Part shown: piece after piece, positions 5,841 through 6,019 of the stretch
How the letters are laid out: each line of letters starts with the position of its first letter
Position numbering within the stretch: position 1 is the stretch's first letter
From: Pseudomonas sp.
GTDB taxonomy: Bacteria > Pseudomonadota > Gammaproteobacteria > Pseudomonadales > Pseudomonadaceae
DNA length: 6,019 nucleotides
NCBI GenBank assembly: GCA_007117785.1
Contig: SKFV01000368.1
Span: forward strand, 1 to 6,019
Direction of reading: 5' to 3'
The notes under the pieces: model-generated
What the model was told of the DNA's origin: nothing
Databases searched by the model: none
Seen by the model: only the letters and a program-made list of their open reading frames with translations
Position numbers and translations under genes: made by a program

Positions 5841-6019
5841 ATGCCGGCAGACTGGCCTGCTCGAGCAGGGTGATAATTTGTAGCGCCTGCTCACGGCTGT
5901 CACCACAAATAGCCATCTCGGCCTGAAAGCCGGCGCATACTGCAGGCCGTTCCGGCAAGCCAAACAACTGGCAACGCCAGGCGCCATCCAGGTGCGGACA
6001 AGGCACACCAGCAGGCTTA
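5839..6019 (-). CDS. Cysteine-cluster protein, YeiW/YkgJ-like (N-terminus beyond window)
   Basis: The last 59 codons of a gene that enters from the right edge. The protein reads KPAGVPCPHLDGAWRC, then QLFGLPERPAVCAGFQAEM, AICGDSREQALQIITLLEQ and ASLPA, then stops. The four cysteines (PCPHL, WRCQLFG, AVCAGF, AICGDSR) and the pattern LFG-PERP-VC-GF/LQA-CG-SR-QA match the C-terminal two thirds of E. coli YeiW (UPF0153, about 84 residues) as I recall it. The missing part would be about 25 residues, expected to hold the remaining cysteines in a C-x-x-GCGACC-like motif. Such proteins probably bind a metal or Fe-S cluster; the function is not established. It converges on the porin gene and shares the terminator region with it. 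Confidence 0.85.
   Translation of the reverse strand, partial: KPAGVPCPHLDGAWRCQLFGLPERPAVCAGFQAEMAICGDSREQALQIITLLEQASLPA

Noticed and set aside
1..6019. Mobile element, CRISPR array, RNA gene or defence system
   Set aside because: I saw no direct repeats with regular spacing, terminal inverted repeats, transposase, integrase, tRNA-like or rRNA-like sequence; every gene is of a common chromosomal family.

Overview
The window looks like ordinary core chromosome of a Pseudomonas-like gammaproteobacterium. The evidence is a divergent acnA / aer pair, an arrangement I recall from Pseudomonas aeruginosa, together with Pseudomonas-type protein sequences and moderately GC-rich coding DNA. A position in the Halopseudomonas / P. 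pertucinogena side of the family is possible but cannot be decided from this sequence. I see no insertion sequence, phage, tRNA, rRNA, CRISPR array or other mark of an accessory region.

Layout, left to right. (1) 1-2157, minus strand: about four fifths of an AcnA-type aconitase; its C-terminal swivel domain runs off the left edge. (2) 2158-2330: a divergent promoter region with a terminator-like hairpin in the acnA leader and a very good flagellar sigma-28 (FliA) promoter facing aer. (3) 2331-3887, plus strand: aerotaxis/redox receptor Aer with all four classic FAD-pocket residues. (4) A hairpin at 3899-3925 between convergent genes. (5) 3936-4364, minus strand: single-domain universal stress protein with an intact ATP-binding motif. 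(6) 4465-4869, plus strand: small GNAT-family acetyltransferase. (7) 4870-5044: a regulatory region with a sigma-54 promoter, an upstream NtrC-like enhancer and an AT-rich stretch between them. (8) 5045-5746, plus strand: TorF-family putative outer-membrane porin with a signal peptide. (9) 5756-5840: two tandem hairpins, the second a standard intrinsic terminator. (10) 5839-6019, minus strand: the C-terminal part of a small cysteine-cluster protein like E. coli YeiW; its start is beyond the right edge.

The genes do not form one operon or one pathway. They are short, mostly single-gene units read in alternating directions. The common thread is environmental and energy status: TCA-cycle aconitase, an FAD redox sensor for taxis, a universal stress protein, and a porin that the promoter signals place under nitrogen control. 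The most useful new information is regulatory: predicted FliA control of aer, predicted RpoN/NtrC control of the porin, and unexplained dyads in the acnA and porin leaders. I found no convincing undescribed system.
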